DNA of 64,000 bases, from contig NZ_QOLA01000003.1 of assembly GCF_003324565.1 (NCBI RefSeq), positions 1 through 64,000 of the forward strand, read 5' to 3'. Positions 63,865-64,000 of the stretch are shown in pieces. The first letter of the stretch is position 1. Every line of letters begins with the position of its first letter. Below the pieces are notes generated by a model. That model worked only from the letters and a program-made list of their open reading frames with translations, searched no databases and was not told where the DNA came from. Both the position numbers and the translations under genes were made by a program. This DNA is from Streptomyces sp. SDr-06. GTDB lineage: Bacteria; Actinomycetota; Actinomycetes; Streptomycetales; Streptomycetaceae.

Positions 63865-64000
63865 ATGCTGTTCAGGGACATCCTTGACCGATTCAGCGAA
63901 GTGAGCGAAGAGGCGGACGGGGGTTACCTTGCGGCGTGTCCGGCGCACAGTGATTCCCGTCCGTCTCTTCGGATTTGGCGGGGGGATGACAACAAAGTTC
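63865..64000 (+). CDS. Phage DNA primase, 5' end only
   Basis: The first 45 codons: MLFRDILDRFSEVSEEADGGYLAACPAHSDSRPSLRIWRGDDNKV, then the window ends. The C-P-x-H-x-D-x-R-PSLRI pattern is the N-terminal zinc-binding segment of phage primases and primase-helicases. GAGAGGGG precedes the ATG. Its presence shows that the replication genes continue to the right. Confidence 0.75.
   Translation, partial: MLFRDILDRFSEVSEEADGGYLAACPAHSDSRPSLRIWRGDDNKV

Larger units (their letters stand above)
35350..64000 (+). mobile_element. Siphovirus prophage, left 28.6 kb (continues past window)
   Basis: A serine integrase next to attL, three tRNA genes, a complete HK97-type head and siphovirus tail module, a lysis module and early replication genes are all read rightward except one small gene. 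Composition is clearly less GC-rich than the flanking chromosome. CUA codons are frequent and in-frame TTA codons were not found. Structural genes look intact. attR, the repressor and most replication genes must be to the right. It may be a functional prophage. Confidence 0.95.

Overview
The window is high-GC actinobacterial DNA, almost certainly a Streptomyces chromosome. It carries an A-factor-type butyrolactone synthase gene next to a TetR-type receptor gene, a SARP regulator gene containing a TTA codon, several leaderless-looking transcripts and very G/C-biased codons. From about 35.35 kb to the right edge a temperate siphophage is integrated. The prophage is visibly less GC-rich, uses CUA leucine codons freely and has its own repeated control sequences.

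Chromosomal part, 1-35.3 kb. (1) 1-3.1 kb: end of kdpC, kdpE, an unknown gene and a NUDIX hydrolase. (2) 3.1-20.3 kb: a phosphonate biosynthetic cluster. Eleven genes read leftward from 20.0 kb, closely spaced or overlapping: a homocitrate-synthase-like condensing enzyme, an aconitase-like isomerase, an FMN reductase, a phosphoenolpyruvate mutase with the diagnostic EDK-x5-NS motif, an FMN-dependent monooxygenase, a methyltransferase, a GNAT acetyltransferase, two ATP-grasp ligases, an MFS exporter and an unknown protein. Left of them lie a large SARP (bldA-type TTA codon) and a divergent LuxR-type regulator. The intergenic region between those two holds six direct repeats on an 11-bp period, the classic SARP operator layout. 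The gene set recalls, from memory, the pantaphos (hvr) cluster of Pantoea and the early steps of FR-900098 (frb) and bialaphos synthesis. (3) 20.3-29.1 kb: DNA repair (family 5-type uracil-DNA glycosylase, AlkZ-like winged-helix protein), a LysE exporter, LysR, 4-OT tautomerase, MFS, an XRE/MmyB regulator and an acyl-CoA synthetase. (4) 29.2-33.1 kb: a butyrolactone signalling locus (AfsA-like enzyme, TetR receptor, NmrA-type and SDR reductases). (5) 33.2-34.5 kb: an MFS pump behind a perfect palindrome.

Prophage, about 35.35-64 kb and continuing beyond the window. attL interrupts a second acyl-CoA synthetase gene at the FYHC-coding segment. A large serine integrase is followed by tRNA-Asp, tRNA-Arg and an unusual tRNA-Leu(UAG). 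The late operon then runs: a permuted NlpC/P60-like protein, HNH, terS, terL, portal, protease, capsid, a very basic Arg/His-rich protein, connectors, tail tube, frameshifted tail chaperones, tape measure, minor tail proteins, CHAP endolysin and holin-like proteins. Early genes follow: a PD-(D/E)XK exonuclease, an RNA-ligase-like protein, a probable gp3-type recombination directionality factor, HNH and the start of a primase.

The prophage appears to be controlled by repeated DNA elements. A GAAA-centred palindrome occurs six times, two of them directly abutting promoter-like -35/-10 pairs with identical 18-bp spacing. A 16-bp element, CATTCGACTCGCTAGA, occurs at three sites exactly and once with two mismatches. 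A 92-bp nested inverted-repeat element occurs twice. No repressor gene is recognisable in the window; it probably lies to the right.
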